This document shows, one piece after another, positions 39,970-48,241 of a stretch of DNA of 64,000 nt. The notes below the pieces were generated by a model. That model was not told where the DNA came from and ran no database searches. It saw only the letters and a list, made by a program, of their open reading frames with translations. The translations under genes were made by a program, and so were the position numbers. Position 1 is the stretch's first letter, and every line of letters starts with the position of its first letter. Source of the DNA: Anaerolineae bacterium (GTDB lineage: Bacteria; Chloroflexota; Anaerolineae; Promineifilales; Promineifilaceae); NCBI GenBank assembly GCA_023384355.1, contig JAHDWL010000001.1:219985-283984 (forward strand), given 5' to 3'.

Positions 39970-41013
39970 TCACTTGGGTTGATCGGATTTCGTTTGCCCG
40001 TGGTTGCGTGATAACAAGGCTAACAGGATTCCGCCACCAATTAGCGCCAACCCGGCCAGCGGCAGGAACAGGTTCACCATACTGGTGGGAGAGGCAACTC
40101 GGGCCGTTTCAGAGCCTCGCGAGCTAATCCCTGACCCTGATTCGTTTTCCTCTTGCGCCATAGCAGGGTTGCCGGTCTGCGAGGCTGGTCCGCCGGTGAT
40201 GTCAGCCGAAACCATTTCGAGGGTTGCGGTGGGCGTTGTCGAATCAGACGTCCCTCCGGCAATTGCGTTGTTTGCCGCGTCATTTCCTGCCGTAGGGGTT
40301 GCGGTGGGGGTCGCCGAAGGGGTCGGCGTCGGCACGCAGGTCAACAGGGGGAGCGGCGTCGGGTTCCAGGGGGCACCCGGAGTGGGGGTGTTGCCATTGA
40401 TGACCGGTGGCGGGGCGATAGGAACGAGAGCGGTATTGCCGTACTCATTCACCTCATTATCGCTTACCCATCCAATGGTTTGGTTATCAACCAAAATTTG
40501 CCACCATTGGGCAAATGCGGCACGACCAATGATCGGCCGCATCTCATCCCGTTCGAGTGTGGTTAAAGGCGCGAAATCGATTCCCGGCCCGTCATAAACG
40601 GTAATCCGCTGAATGGCTCTGACGTAGGGCGTATCTGAACAGCTACCGATGACGCCGGGATTGGCTTGAATTGTCCCGCCCGGTATAACCGGCGGCGCTG
40701 CCTGACCGGGGCGAGATCCTGTTCCCGGAATTGTGCTACCACCGGATGCCGGGGGGACGACAGCCGATTGCGTGGCAGTTGGTGCCGTGCCTGAGCCGCC
40801 TGCTTCGGTTGTATTGGTCGGAGTCGGCTGCGGGTTGTCCGGATCCTCCGTGGTCGCCGTTGGACTCGGGGAAGGCTTGTTCGGATCAGGCGTCGGCGTT
40901 CGGGTAGGAATGGTAGGGTCTTGCTGTGCCAGAGCGACGCGATGCCCCATTACCCCGAATGCGAGAATCAGGCTTGTGATGAAGAGTGCAGTCAATGGTG
41001 TCCACTTACGCAT
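39970..41013 (-). CDS. Secreted SH3b-domain protein with Pro/Thr-rich linkers and C-terminal membrane anchor
   Basis: 347 residues. A Sec signal peptide (MRKWTPLTALFITSLILAFGVM...ALAQQ) leads to a Thr/Pro repeat linker (TPTPDPNKPSPSPT). One bacterial SH3-like domain (ITVYDGPGIDFAPLTTLERD...WWQILVDNQTIGWVSDNEV) follows, then a second linker, and a last hydrophobic helix (LPLAGLALIGGGILLALLSR) with a basic tail. It probably binds the cell wall or a glycan at the surface. The ATG at 41013 is preferred over 41028 because GGAG lies 9 nt upstream and the signal peptide then starts with MRK. Last gene of the minus-strand polymer operon. Confidence 0.8.
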   Translation of the reverse strand: MRKWTPLTALFITSLILAFGVMGHRVALAQQDPTIPTRTPTPDPNKPSPSPTATTEDPDNPQPTPTNTTEAGGSGTAPTATQSAVVPPASGGSTIPGTGSRPGQAAPPVIPGGTIQANPGVIGSCSDTPYVRAIQRITVYDGPGIDFAPLTTLERDEMRPIIGRAAFAQWWQILVDNQTIGWVSDNEVNEYGNTALVPIAPPPVINGNTPTPGAPWNPTPLPLLTCVPTPTPSATPTATPTAGNDAANNAIAGGTSDSTTPTATLEMVSADITGGPASQTGNPAMAQEENESGSGISSRGSETARVASPTSMVNLFLPLAGLALIGGGILLALLSRNHGQTKSDQPK

Positions 41014-41060
41014 AATCCATATCTCCATACCCCGCTTCGATTCGTTTGCAGCAACGAATC

Positions 41061-43091
41061 TTATCGGTAACGGACGATCAAACTTACATCGGAGGTCAAG
41101 TCCAACGCATATACTATGCGATTTCCTTCGACCTGAGTAGGCATGGGGTCAGCTCCAATAAATTTCGCGCCATCCGGAAGGATGATCGAGACGTTCGTCG
41201 GCTCTGTACTCGTGCCAGGTTGCTTGCCAATCGACAGGCGATAAACCGTCTCGCCATTCACCGATTCGAGAATATCGGGCGGTAGTTGATAGCGAAAATA
41301 TACCGTCGTTTCCGCCGCGTGCGGCACCAACATGAAATTGGAGAATGTCGTGAGCCAGGGAAGGTCATCCGCGACCTGACCGCCCCTATCCCATGTCTTT
41401 CCGCTGATCATGGTATCCCCGGGAACGACATGTCTGCTGGATTCCATCAGTTGGCTGCCTGCGGGCACATAGAGCCTGAGATAGTTCCAATAACATTTGT
41501 CGGCAAGGGCAAGGTACTCTGCGGCCTGCTCGAACTCCTCTTCGACGCCCTGGAGACAAGGTTCGTCGCTGGCTGGGCCGGTATGGCGGTATTGTATTGA
41601 CATTAGGGCTTGCGGCGACTGTTCCAACGATATTTCATATGAAAAAGCCCGCTCGATGAAGATGTTCACCTTGTTGTAGCCCATGTTCGTGTCGACAGCC
41701 ATCCAGAAGTCGCCGCCGGCTGTGGGCGGAATATGACCATCCCACCCATTTTCAGCCAGCGCGGCGGCCACGTTCGGGTCGGTCATGTAGATCGACAAAT
41801 GACGATTCTCGGCCGCGCCGGTCATGTTACGGGCCAGTCTTACCGGGTCGATCGATCCAAAATCTGTTTCTATCTTGGCCAGAATTGCGGCCGCAAATCC
41901 GCCGAGAAACGCCTTGCGATTGCCAACCCATTCCCCCACTTCCTGACCTTCCTGGATGTCGCGCGCTGCACGCAATGTCTTGAGCAGGTTATCGGCGTTG
42001 ATCGTTTGATCAGTTCCGGGGACGGGCACCGGGCCGATGGCATCGACCAGAATGCGCAGGAATTCCTGGTCGATGGCGATGGCGCCGTCCAGTTGAGGTC
42101 CACCCTGGCCGTAGACATACAAATCTATAGCTTTTTGGGCGGAAGTCGGGAAGTCGGGCCAAAAGTTTGCGTCCCTGAAGAGGAACAGTTCGAGCCCCAG
42201 AAAATCGTAGTATGGCTGTGGGGGAAAGGCGTATGGCTTTTCCGCCCATTTATCCACCTGGTAGGCGTCGCGGAAGCTAAGATCGATAATGCGGCCATCC
42301 TGTACGGTCACTACGCCTACGCCTGTGATAAACCCACCGGTGGCGCGCAACTCATCCTCATTTTGCGCCAGAATCAGGTAATTTCGCGGGCCATCGTGAC
42401 CTAACAGGGCGGGCAAGCCGGGTGCGAGACGGATGCCGTCTGTAGCAATCGGCAGCCACTGATCCGACAACTCAAGCAATTGACGGACGCGCCAGGGTAA
42501 ATTTTCTATTTCGACGACCGAATTCAACCCTTCGCGCGCGGCTGAATAGCGGTCGAGCGAATCCTGTGCCAATTGTAGATCAGGCGCCGCATTGCTGAGA
42601 ATCGGCAACAATTCTCCCATGCGCGCCGCGCCGAAATCAGGCTGCTGAATGATGGCAAGAGCTGGTTTGAGACTACTGACTGCCAGCACAGCGGCTTCTG
42701 ATCCCGCGTCGGCCATTTCCAACAGGTATGGCGCACCGGTGATCGCCGGGCCGAAGCGCGGTACCCAGCCCAGATAGGGCGTGAGTGGCTTGACGATGGC
42801 TAGTTCGGAGTGGAGTGTTGCGATATCCTCACGCGCGCGGAGAATCAGTGCCTCGGCCGCGTCCGGGTTGAGGGCTTTGATACCTCCGACCATCAACGAT
42901 CTCGCTTCCGGTTCGAGCGCCATCAGTGAACGGGTAGCCTGATAAACGCGCCAGCTTTTGAGACCCGCCCATAGCAGGAAGATGAGCAGGCCGAACAGGA
43001 TAAGCAGTCCGGCAATGCGTTTGGTTGACGAGCGACGCGGCTCATTCTCAGACGGCAATGGCGCAGGTGTGTTACTGTTATTCAAAGTCAA
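41061..43091 (-). CDS. DUF4012 membrane-anchored surface protein
   Basis: 676 residues: a polar N-terminus, one membrane helix (~28-45, IAGLLILFGLLIFLLWAGL), then a large outside part. The core RNYLILAQNEDELRATGGFITGVGVVTVQDGRI is the DUF4012 signature. DUF4012 proteins sit in exopolysaccharide clusters of Actinobacteria and Chloroflexota and share a fold idea with LytR-CpsA-Psr-like attachment proteins, but their activity is unproven. The C-terminal half adds a beta-rich domain. It overlaps the DUF2723 gene upstream by 4 nt, so it belongs to the polymer operon. Confidence 0.88.
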   Translation of the reverse strand: MTLNNSNTPAPLPSENEPRRSSTKRIAGLLILFGLLIFLLWAGLKSWRVYQATRSLMALEPEARSLMVGGIKALNPDAAEALILRAREDIATLHSELAIVKPLTPYLGWVPRFGPAITGAPYLLEMADAGSEAAVLAVSSLKPALAIIQQPDFGAARMGELLPILSNAAPDLQLAQDSLDRYSAAREGLNSVVEIENLPWRVRQLLELSDQWLPIATDGIRLAPGLPALLGHDGPRNYLILAQNEDELRATGGFITGVGVVTVQDGRIIDLSFRDAYQVDKWAEKPYAFPPQPYYDFLGLELFLFRDANFWPDFPTSAQKAIDLYVYGQGGPQLDGAIAIDQEFLRILVDAIGPVPVPGTDQTINADNLLKTLRAARDIQEGQEVGEWVGNRKAFLGGFAAAILAKIETDFGSIDPVRLARNMTGAAENRHLSIYMTDPNVAAALAENGWDGHIPPTAGGDFWMAVDTNMGYNKVNIFIERAFSYEISLEQSPQALMSIQYRHTGPASDEPCLQGVEEEFEQAAEYLALADKCYWNYLRLYVPAGSQLMESSRHVVPGDTMISGKTWDRGGQVADDLPWLTTFSNFMLVPHAAETTVYFRYQLPPDILESVNGETVYRLSIGKQPGTSTEPTNVSIILPDGAKFIGADPMPTQVEGNRIVYALDLTSDVSLIVRYR

Positions 43092-44560
43092 GGCAGATCC
43101 TCAATGCATCTCAGGTAGGGGGGAGAGCCTGATACGTCAGTGCCGGCTGTTTTCAGGTCTGGATATCCTGTTGGTGGAACAACAAGCCCGGCAAGGCAGA
43201 TAGTATGATTTTCACTATTCTCGCGCAGAAGTAGTCCGAGGTCATCTTCTTCCGGTATGGTCAATTCCGGATACTGGCCGGCGATTCGGTCACGGTACCA
43301 ATCGAACGCGAACAGGTTGGCATCCATCAAGTGTAAATCGGGTCTCTCTCCCTCTAGTTGTTGAAAATACAGAAGGGTAAAGATAGTTCGATCGCCCGGC
43401 GTAAGCAAGATGGCTTGATCTGGGGCCGATTGCAGGAGTTGCACGGCTGCCAAACGGGGTTGGTTGCTCCACGTCCGGGTCTGGGTCTGATAGGCAAACA
43501 AACCCAGGCCGACAGGAAAAATCAGTACAGCCGGTCCTAACCGGTCGAGGAGTGGAGCGGCGATTATCACGACGAGGAGAATTGCCGGCAACAGCAGTAC
43601 AGCTGCATCCGGGGTCTTATAGTAGAGAGAAAATGCGAGATAGAGCATCGCCGTGAAGCCAAATACAGCGGGGGTCGGCCTCGTTCGATCTGCGATAACC
43701 ACTCCAGCGATGGAATCTGCCCCAGCTCGGTTACTCGCCCATAGCAACCCTGCCGGCCCAAGCATAATAGTTTGCATGATGCGGGTTAAATGATCGATAT
43801 CAAAAGCAGGTTGGTAGTTTGCCCCGTACAGCCTGCCGCTAACGAGCCACCACCATCCGGCCGGATCGGACGGCCGTCCCCAGATGACCGGACTGTTCCC
43901 GCTTGCGAGCCATGGGAGCAGCAACAACGGCGCAAGCCCGGCAATTAGTCCCAGGAAGGCTGTCCGGCTATGGCGATCTATCCTTAACAGGAAACCGGGC
44001 AGTAATAACAGAGAGGTCAAATGGGTCGTAATCGCCAGTCCCAACAGGAAACCGGCACATCGGGACGTCCCTAACCTGGCCCAGGCCAACAGAAAGGCGG
44101 CAACTGCCAGCAAGTTCAAGCCGTAAACTTCGGCCACGATTGCCTGGCTCCATACCAGAGGAGTAAACCCCAATAGCAGCGCAGCCGCTATCGCAACATA
44201 AGGACGCACCCGTGGAAAAAGAAGGCCTATAATCAAAACGCATAAACCAACTGCGACGGCGACGGCGATCGCCGAAAACAGATTGTAGCGAAACGCGATT
44301 GTGCCTATGGGTAGCAGGCTGAACGCCTTGCCCAGTATTACGTAAGTGGGATAGCCGGGAGGGTGGGCAATTCCAAGTGTAGACGAGGCAGTCACAAGTT
44401 CAGGGCCGTCATAGGCGGCGTTGGCCCACGTTAGATCGGGGGAGAGGGTGAGCAGGTATGCACCGAGAGTTGCCAGCGCGGCCGCCACCGCCCCGGAGCG
44501 ATAGCCTGCGGGTAGCGATGGGTGTGCCCGAATTGGCGAATCGAATATCAGCTGATCCAT
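43088..44560 (-). CDS. DUF2723 (TMEM260-like) GT-C family membrane protein
   Basis: 490 residues with about 10 hydrophobic helices. The early outward loop AAYDGPELVTASSTLGIAHPPGYPTYVILGKAF and the WSQAIVAEVYGLN segment are diagnostic of DUF2723, whose eukaryotic relative TMEM260 is an O-mannosyltransferase. It is therefore a likely polyprenyl-phosphate-sugar glycosyltransferase acting outside the membrane (inference from the family). Coupled to DUF4012 by an ATGA overlap and placed 7 nt after the GT2-PHPT gene. Confidence 0.88.
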   Translation of the reverse strand: MDQLIFDSPIRAHPSLPAGYRSGAVAAALATLGAYLLTLSPDLTWANAAYDGPELVTASSTLGIAHPPGYPTYVILGKAFSLLPIGTIAFRYNLFSAIAVAVAVGLCVLIIGLLFPRVRPYVAIAAALLLGFTPLVWSQAIVAEVYGLNLLAVAAFLLAWARLGTSRCAGFLLGLAITTHLTSLLLLPGFLLRIDRHSRTAFLGLIAGLAPLLLLPWLASGNSPVIWGRPSDPAGWWWLVSGRLYGANYQPAFDIDHLTRIMQTIMLGPAGLLWASNRAGADSIAGVVIADRTRPTPAVFGFTAMLYLAFSLYYKTPDAAVLLLPAILLVVIIAAPLLDRLGPAVLIFPVGLGLFAYQTQTRTWSNQPRLAAVQLLQSAPDQAILLTPGDRTIFTLLYFQQLEGERPDLHLMDANLFAFDWYRDRIAGQYPELTIPEEDDLGLLLRENSENHTICLAGLVVPPTGYPDLKTAGTDVSGSPPYLRCIEDLP

Positions 44561-44567
44561 TAGCGGG

Positions 44568-46193
44568 CTACCTTGCTCCCTTGCCCTTGAAAACGACGGG
44601 AACTGTTTTGAGCAAGATCAAAATATCGGCGAGGATGGATTGATTTTCGATGTAATCGAGATCGAGAGCCACTCGCTGGTCCAGGGTTAAATCAGCGCGG
44701 TCGCTGATTTGCATCAGGCCGGTGATGCCTGGCTTAACGGCTAAACGCTGCCGATGATGCTCGGAATAGTAAGCAACAACGCGCGGCTCTTCCGGTCGGG
44801 GGCCGACCAGGCTCATCTGGCCTTTGAGCACATTCCAGAACTGGGGCAATTCGTCTAGACTCCAGCGGCGCAGGAAGCGACCGGCGTCTGTTAGGCGTGG
44901 GTCGTTGTCCAATTTGAGAACCGGTTCAATAAGCCCCAGTGAAGCAATCAATTCCGGCAATTGCTCGGCCGCGTTCTCGTTCATCGTCCGAAATTTGTAC
45001 ATCGTAAAGGGGTGACCCCGTTCGCCGACGCGTTCCTGCCGGAACAGCACAGGTCCTTTGGAATCGAGTTTAATCATCAGGGCGATGAGCGGCCATAGCA
45101 ACAACGTGAAAATTAAACCAACGATGGCCCCCAATATGTCCATGACTCGCTTGATAATGTACTTCAGGCTCCCGTTTCTGCTCTCATTGTTGGCATCATG
45201 CAGGGGGAAGAGATTCCCCTGGATATAGCCGGTCATCAAGGCTACGGCTCGGCCAAACAGCAACATGGGTGAAATAACAGCGACCATGCGATCCTTTGGC
45301 CAGGCTTTTAAGAGAAAAGGGATGGTTGTGGCGATAAACGTCAACCCAAACAACATCGCGGGAACGAAGGCCACAACGCGGGATATCTGACGGTCGGGTG
45401 ATAAAAAAGGAAGGCTCGCCACTCCGCCCAGGAGCGCCCCTAATATGGCAAAAGACAGAAGCATTTGCACCTTCATGACCTGGGGCGTATGTGAGTCACG
45501 GACGGCGCGGCTGGGAAAACGGCGAACGACCTGGGCTTTCCAATAGCCGATTGTCGCTTTTTTTCGCAAATAGCTGCGAAGGGTGGCGCTGTGCAGATGA
45601 TCAACTACGGCCGTTCCCTGAAACACCATTCGGTAACCCCGGGCGGCCAGTCGAAATGACAATTCCTGATCTTCAAGATAATCGAATCGTTCGTCAAAGC
45701 CGTTGTTGGCCAGCAGGACGTCGCGCCTGTATGCGGCCGAATAGGTGTCGATGAAGTCGATCCTCTCCTCGCTGCGCATCAAATCATACTTGTCTTCGTA
45801 CTCCAGCTGAACAAAGCGGGCAACGAGTTGTCGCTGGCGAGTGGAATATATCCCTTTGCAGGCCACGACATCCGGCGCGGCAAAAGGTGCGGTGATCGCC
45901 TGGAGCCAGTCCGAATGGGGAACGCAGTCGGCATCGGTACAACAGATGATGTCGCCTCGTGCGGCCCGGATACCGGCATTTCGAGCGGCAGCGGGGCGGC
46001 TGTTGGGAATTGACAGGACGGTCGCTCCCGCGGTCCTCGCGGCATCGGCCGTGCCGTCGGTGGAACCATCATCGACGACGATTATTTCATATAGGCGGTC
46101 GAAATTCTGCTCGTGCAAGGATGCAACGCACGCGCCGATCGTGTTTACGGCATTATATGCAGGCACGATGACAGATACAGAGGGCGAGGTCAT
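44568..46193 (-). CDS. GT2 fused to polyprenyl glycosylphosphotransferase (PHPT)
   Basis: 541 residues joining two enzymes. Residues 1-~250 are a GT-A family 2 domain (SVIVPAYNAVNTIGACV, IVVDDGSTDGT, CTDADCVPHSDW, LEDQELSFRLAARGY). After about three hydrophobic segments, residues ~330-541 are a WbaP/PglC-type bacterial sugar transferase (IIKRVMDILGAIVGL, PVLFRQERVGERGHPFTMYKF, SLDELPQFWNVLKGQMSLVGPRPEEP, RLAVKPGITGLMQISDR). The second domain starts lipid-linked glycan synthesis by moving a sugar phosphate to undecaprenyl phosphate, and the first may add the next sugar. The usual PHPT membrane/nucleotide-binding N-terminus is replaced by the GT2. It overlaps the flippase-like gene by 4 nt. Confidence 0.92.
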   Translation of the reverse strand: MTSPSVSVIVPAYNAVNTIGACVASLHEQNFDRLYEIIVVDDGSTDGTADAARTAGATVLSIPNSRPAAARNAGIRAARGDIICCTDADCVPHSDWLQAITAPFAAPDVVACKGIYSTRQRQLVARFVQLEYEDKYDLMRSEERIDFIDTYSAAYRRDVLLANNGFDERFDYLEDQELSFRLAARGYRMVFQGTAVVDHLHSATLRSYLRKKATIGYWKAQVVRRFPSRAVRDSHTPQVMKVQMLLSFAILGALLGGVASLPFLSPDRQISRVVAFVPAMLFGLTFIATTIPFLLKAWPKDRMVAVISPMLLFGRAVALMTGYIQGNLFPLHDANNESRNGSLKYIIKRVMDILGAIVGLIFTLLLWPLIALMIKLDSKGPVLFRQERVGERGHPFTMYKFRTMNENAAEQLPELIASLGLIEPVLKLDNDPRLTDAGRFLRRWSLDELPQFWNVLKGQMSLVGPRPEEPRVVAYYSEHHRQRLAVKPGITGLMQISDRADLTLDQRVALDLDYIENQSILADILILLKTVPVVFKGKGAR

Positions 46194-47263
46194 GGGCGAA
46201 GCTGTTCCGATTCATTGGGTGCGGCCGGGGTAATGACTGGATCAATGGTCGTCTGCCAGCGCCATTTTGTTCGCGATGCGGCAATCAGTCCCAGCAGCAC
46301 CTGAGGAATGATTACTACCAGGTAGAGAAGAATCGCGTAGCCGGCGATCTGTGCTTCGTCGTTGATGCCCAATTGCCAGAGTGTGAGGGCGGCCGCGCCG
46401 TTCAGGACGCCCAGCTTGGCCGGCGTGCTGGGCGGCACGATCGCGACCGTGATCACGATGTGGACAAGCGCCGCATCGATGAATGTGAGGGGCAGGTCGA
46501 GCGCCAGAAACACGACATAGGGTAGCAAGATCGACAATATGGCGATAAGCAGTGAGATGAGAAGCATCAATAGGCTTAGGCGTCTATCGCGTAGCGCGGC
46601 CAAACCCTCCAGGCCGTTGACAGCAAGACGCATCAGGAGCGCTTGTGCTCGCGTCGGCAACGGGCCAATGATGTGTCGCCAAATTTGAATGACCCTTTCG
46701 GTTCGAAAGGCGAGCAGATACAGTGCCAGCATCATGATCAGCGGGAGGAGGACTAATAAAACCCCGGGCCGATCGACAAAGTCCGGCAAGATAACGAACG
46801 GCAATATGAAGATGATGGTCAGGCCAAAGAAGATTAGATCCAGGGTCTTCTCGACGACTAATGTTCCAAACGCCCGTCCCGGACTGGTGCCGGCCTCCTG
46901 GTTCAAGGCGTAGAGACGAGCTACCTCGCCCAGACGGAGGAACGGCACGACCATGTTCACATACTGCCCAAGGGCTGTGGCCCAGAACGCAGCGCTGAGG
47001 GAAATCGGCGGGCGTTCATACGGGAACATTAATTGCCAGCGCCAGGCTTTGGCAAGGATGGTGATGATCATCGTGACCGCAGCCAGGGCAACAAGGAGGA
47101 CTGAAGCCGAGGTCAGGACCTCCGCAAGTGACGCCAGACTGATCCGGGCAGACAGATACCACAATCCGGCGATGATAAGCGTTACCGTCAGACCGAGGTT
47201 TATCCAGGGCAAATACCGCCGCCAGGAAGTCTGGGCTGATTGAGTCGTTTTGTCCGTCAGCAA
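46190..47263 (-). CDS. Lysylphosphatidylglycerol-synthase-TM/UPF0104 family membrane protein
   Basis: 357 residues with about eight hydrophobic helices. The family motif AFWATALGQYVNMVVPFLRLGEVARLYAL and VEKTLDLIFFGL, then VHIVITVAIVPPSTPAKLGVLNGAA, match the AglD/MprF membrane domain often next to GT2 enzymes. It may flip or hand over lipid-linked sugars. It uses TTG as start, with GGAAGGAG 5 nt upstream; no ATG offers a better choice. First gene of the five-gene minus-strand polymer operon, with translation coupled to the fusion enzyme. Confidence 0.85.
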   Translation of the reverse strand: MLTDKTTQSAQTSWRRYLPWINLGLTVTLIIAGLWYLSARISLASLAEVLTSASVLLVALAAVTMIITILAKAWRWQLMFPYERPPISLSAAFWATALGQYVNMVVPFLRLGEVARLYALNQEAGTSPGRAFGTLVVEKTLDLIFFGLTIIFILPFVILPDFVDRPGVLLVLLPLIMMLALYLLAFRTERVIQIWRHIIGPLPTRAQALLMRLAVNGLEGLAALRDRRLSLLMLLISLLIAILSILLPYVVFLALDLPLTFIDAALVHIVITVAIVPPSTPAKLGVLNGAAALTLWQLGINDEAQIAGYAILLYLVVIIPQVLLGLIAASRTKWRWQTTIDPVITPAAPNESEQLRP

Positions 47264-47372
47264 TTAACTCCTTCCCATGCCGGACCCATGGTTTGGGCAC
47301 GATCGCCACCGGCAACACCGAGGATATTCCCCGCCCGGGGATTGCCCTCTTCAATCCAGTCGGACAGGATGT

Positions 47373-47795
47373 TCAGCTATTATTTCGGCGCGTGAAAAGG
47401 GTGGTCGAACCGAAAATACAAATGAGAAAAACCAGACTGGTGGCAAGGAACCCTACCCAAAGAAACAACAATCCCCGATCGCCGGTTCCGCTGAACGATT
47501 GGCTTGATGGCATATCTTCGCCGCCATCGTTGACTGGTGACTGACTTCCGGTGTCCACACCGATGGGCAGAGGCGTTTGACCGCCCGAGCCGACCTGGAT
47601 AGACGGATATGACTGATCAACTGTCCCTGGCTGGAGGGTCTCAACAGTCGGAAGCGGAACTGTCTCGGAGCCAGGAGGCGGATAACTTTCCTGATAAGGG
47701 TTGGATGCCGAAATAACCCTGGGGGAAATTGACGATAGCAGAGCGACGAGAAGCAGGAAGGTGGTCGCTAATCTGGATAGATTCATGGTATGCAT
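47373..47795 (-). CDS. Small secreted protein with C-terminal membrane anchor
   Basis: 140 residues: a signal peptide (LSRLATTFLLLVALLSSISPRVISA), a Pro/Ser/Thr-rich extracellular part with no recognised domain, and one C-terminal helix (GLLFLWVGFLATSLVFLICIFGSTTLF) with RR at the end. I do not recognise the family. It follows the 3-TM gene by 18 nt, and the two look like one transcript. ATG 47786 is a possible later start. Confidence 0.72.
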   Translation of the reverse strand: MHTMNLSRLATTFLLLVALLSSISPRVISASNPYQESYPPPGSETVPLPTVETLQPGTVDQSYPSIQVGSGGQTPLPIGVDTGSQSPVNDGGEDMPSSQSFSGTGDRGLLFLWVGFLATSLVFLICIFGSTTLFTRRNNS

Positions 47796-47813
47796 CAGAT
47801 AATCATCCTGGGG

Positions 47814-48101
47814 TTATTTCGCCTGGCTTTTAAACAAAACCAGCAGGGCTATTATGCAAACGATGATGAGAGCCACGGCAGGCAATACTTGCCAAATCCC
47901 TTTGGCCGTCAGGGCCAACCCGATTCCTACGAGCAGCATGCCAATGGTGGCGACCCCCTGAAAGGGAGGTCGGCTCAATTCCTGGCGTAAAGGTCTCCCG
48001 GCCTGACCGGCCAGCCAGTAGTAATAGCTGAAGGCTGCCAACATGAGAGCTAACCCGACGATCCAGAAGCTGTTGTAGACGACCGACATCCAATTAATCA
48101 T
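47814..48101 (-). CDS. Small three-helix membrane protein, unknown
   Basis: 95 residues with three hydrophobic segments (IVGLALMLAAFSYYYWLAG, ATIGMLLVGIGLALTA, VLPAVALIIVCIIALLVLF). Family not recognised. It starts at an ATG 12 nt after an extended -10 (TGC-TATAAT), so the leader is about 5-6 nt. First gene of a two-gene unit with the secreted anchored protein, and divergent from radA. Confidence 0.7.
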   Translation of the reverse strand: MINWMSVVYNSFWIVGLALMLAAFSYYYWLAGQAGRPLRQELSRPPFQGVATIGMLLVGIGLALTAKGIWQVLPAVALIIVCIIALLVLFKSQAK

Positions 48102-48113
48102 ATTGCCCCGGTC

Positions 48114-48122
48114 ATTATAGCA
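48114..48122 (-). promoter_or_regulatory. Extended -10 promoter of the small membrane protein
   Basis: On the minus strand TGC-TATAAT, the same extended -10 as at fni, with no clear -35 box, 12 nt before the start codon. Confidence 0.55.
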
Positions 48123-48229
48123 CTACCCACCTGAGTCGAACGATCCGCACTTATGAATTATCCCGTGTGCAGGCTGTTCGGGGCAAGCTGCGCAAGGCAT
48201 GATTCACCGGCATGGTTTGCCTATGAGGG

Positions 48230-48235
48230 TATACT
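48230..48235 (+). promoter_or_regulatory. -10 box directly before radA
   Basis: TATACT with 6 nt to the radA ATG, which would place the transcript start on the A of ATG. No matching -35 is seen at 16-18 nt. Confidence 0.45.
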
Positions 48236-48241
48236 TGATGA

